Positions 4,505 through 5,050 of a stretch of DNA of 5,050 nt are shown here, piece by piece. The notes under the pieces were generated by a model. It was given only the letters and a program-made list of their open reading frames with translations, did not search any database and was not told the origin of the DNA. Numbering within the stretch: position 1 is the stretch's first letter; every line of letters starts with the position of its first letter. The DNA lies in the NCBI GenBank assembly GCA_016186855.1, contig JACPKT010000156.1, positions 1 to 5,050 of the forward strand, given 5' to 3'. A program made the translations under genes and the position numbers. This DNA is from Candidatus Iainarchaeum sp. Lineage in GTDB: Archaea > Iainarchaeota > Iainarchaeia > Iainarchaeales > GW2011-AR10.

Positions 4505-4969
4505 TCATTTTGACAATACAACCACGTGGTCGGCATTATTTTTGAGTGCAACAGCACTTGACTCTTCAGCCAAAACCACTATTGTTTCTTTTCCAGCACG
4601 CTTGGCCTTTATGATTGCCGGCAAAAAATCAGAGTCACGGGTGACAAAAACAATTGCATTAATTGTAGGGTTATATATTGCTTCAACTGCGTCAGCAGCC
4701 ATGCTGACATCGATGTCCCCCACGGTTATAATGGATTCAAATCCTTGGTTTACCACTGCTTCCACGAGCTTGTTTGAAGCGTACTGGTTCAAAAAAACCC
4801 TGCCGACCTTAATTGTGCCGAATTTTCCCAAAATGCCCTTGACATCAGTCAGGCTTATGTTCAGTTCTTTTCTCAAAATGTTTGGGCCATCAACAAAAAC
4901 AGCTAGATTTGCCAAATCCTTTTTTTTAACCGCTTTGGCAATCCTTTCCCTTACTTTTTCAAAAACCAC
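4505..4969 (-). CDS. NYN-domain (TIGR00288-like) PIN-fold protein
   Basis: A PIN-like NYN-domain protein of an archaeal TIGR00288/LabA-like family. From the start used here (154 residues), the NYN core begins at NLAVFVDGPNILRK (D27, N30), continues through VGRVFLNQYAS, VGDIDVSM (D85, D87) and VTRDSDFLP (D112, D114), and ends at NNADHVVVLSK. These acidic residues match the metal-binding site of NYN nucleases, so RNA cleavage is plausible but untested. The N-terminus is short and basic. Start choice is uncertain: the frame is open to a TTG at 5008 and has GTG at 4978 and 4969. I prefer GTG 4969 because a TATA-like box lies 25 nt upstream, giving a leaderless mRNA, and because the upstream residues are merely T-rich hydrophobic sequence. 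It is first in the leftward cluster. Its TGA stop overlaps the Shine-Dalgarno of the next gene. Confidence 0.85.
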   Translation of the reverse strand: MVFEKVRERIAKAVKKKDLANLAVFVDGPNILRKELNISLTDVKGILGKFGTIKVGRVFLNQYASNKLVEAVVNQGFESIITVGDIDVSMAADAVEAIYNPTINAIVFVTRDSDFLPAIIKAKRAGKETIVVLAEESSAVALKNNADHVVVLSK

Positions 4970-5037
4970 AAAAAACACCAGAATAATAGTATAATTAAAA
5001 TAATGCAAGTACCAATTAAAAAAGAATAATAATACAT
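4951..5037 (-). CDS. Possible 28-residue single-span membrane peptide
   Basis: A short frame, different from the NYN frame, runs from ATG at 5037 to TAA at 4951. It encodes a Tyr-rich start, an uninterrupted hydrophobic stretch (about residues 5-26, rich in I, L, F and W) and a C-terminal KK, the layout of a one-span microprotein. It overlaps the first codons of the NYN gene. No clear Shine-Dalgarno precedes it, and T-rich promoter DNA can give such a peptide by chance, so this is a weak candidate. Confidence 0.2.
   Translation of the reverse strand: MYYYSFLIGTCIILIILLFWCFLWFLKK
4988..4999 (-). promoter_or_regulatory. TATA-type promoter of the NYN-led cluster
   Basis: TTTTAATTATAC on the minus strand is centred about 25 nt before the GTG at 4969, matching archaeal TATA-to-start spacing for a leaderless transcript. 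The region is AT-rich throughout, so the match is only suggestive. Confidence 0.35.
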
Positions 5038-5050
5038 GCTTAGCCCAAAA

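Overview
The window looks archaeal, most likely from a small-genome (DPANN-type) lineage. The evidence is an Sm-like archaeal protein (SmAP/Lsm), an archaeal MinD-type ATPase, an archaeal TIGR00288-like NYN-domain protein, a DUF2226-like protein, TATA-like boxes about 25-31 nt ahead of start codons that lack a Shine-Dalgarno (leaderless pattern), and GGTGA-type Shine-Dalgarno sites inside operons. The lineage assignment is inference; no rRNA is present.

Layout. 1-669 (+): 3' part of a membrane protein gene whose start lies before the window. 725-1727 (-): three compact genes transcribed leftwards. They are a winged-helix regulator, a small toxin-like protein and an HVO_A0114-like winged-helix regulator; the last two overlap by 11 nt like a toxin-antitoxin pair. 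1728-1815: an 88-nt divergent promoter region. 1816-2103 (+): a small conserved-looking winged-helix-like protein. 2104-2389: a gene-free convergent region with three 19-nt tandem repeat units and a chain of stem-loops. 2390-4969 (-): a five-gene leftward cluster, in transcription order NYN-domain protein, DUF2226-like protein, roadblock/LC7-like protein, MinD-type ATPase and lsm.

The most striking observation is the lsm gene. It is intact in sequence except for one in-frame TGA exactly at the conserved glycine of the Sm1 motif (codon 30, GGA to TGA by one base). Both halves are otherwise well conserved. TGA is clearly used as the ordinary stop of the four genes upstream in the same cluster, in two cases inside the next gene's Shine-Dalgarno, so a genome-wide reassignment is unlikely. 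Sequencing error, a recent nonsense mutation or local read-through remain possible.

The second point of interest is the cluster itself. A roadblock-fold protein and a DUF2226/PATAN-like protein sit with a membrane-targeted MinD ATPase and a NYN nuclease-like protein, with translational coupling between the first three genes. Roadblock proteins usually act with small GTPases, but here the nearest P-loop NTPase is MinD. This suggests, without proving it, an uncharacterised archaeal membrane-positioning or polarity module.
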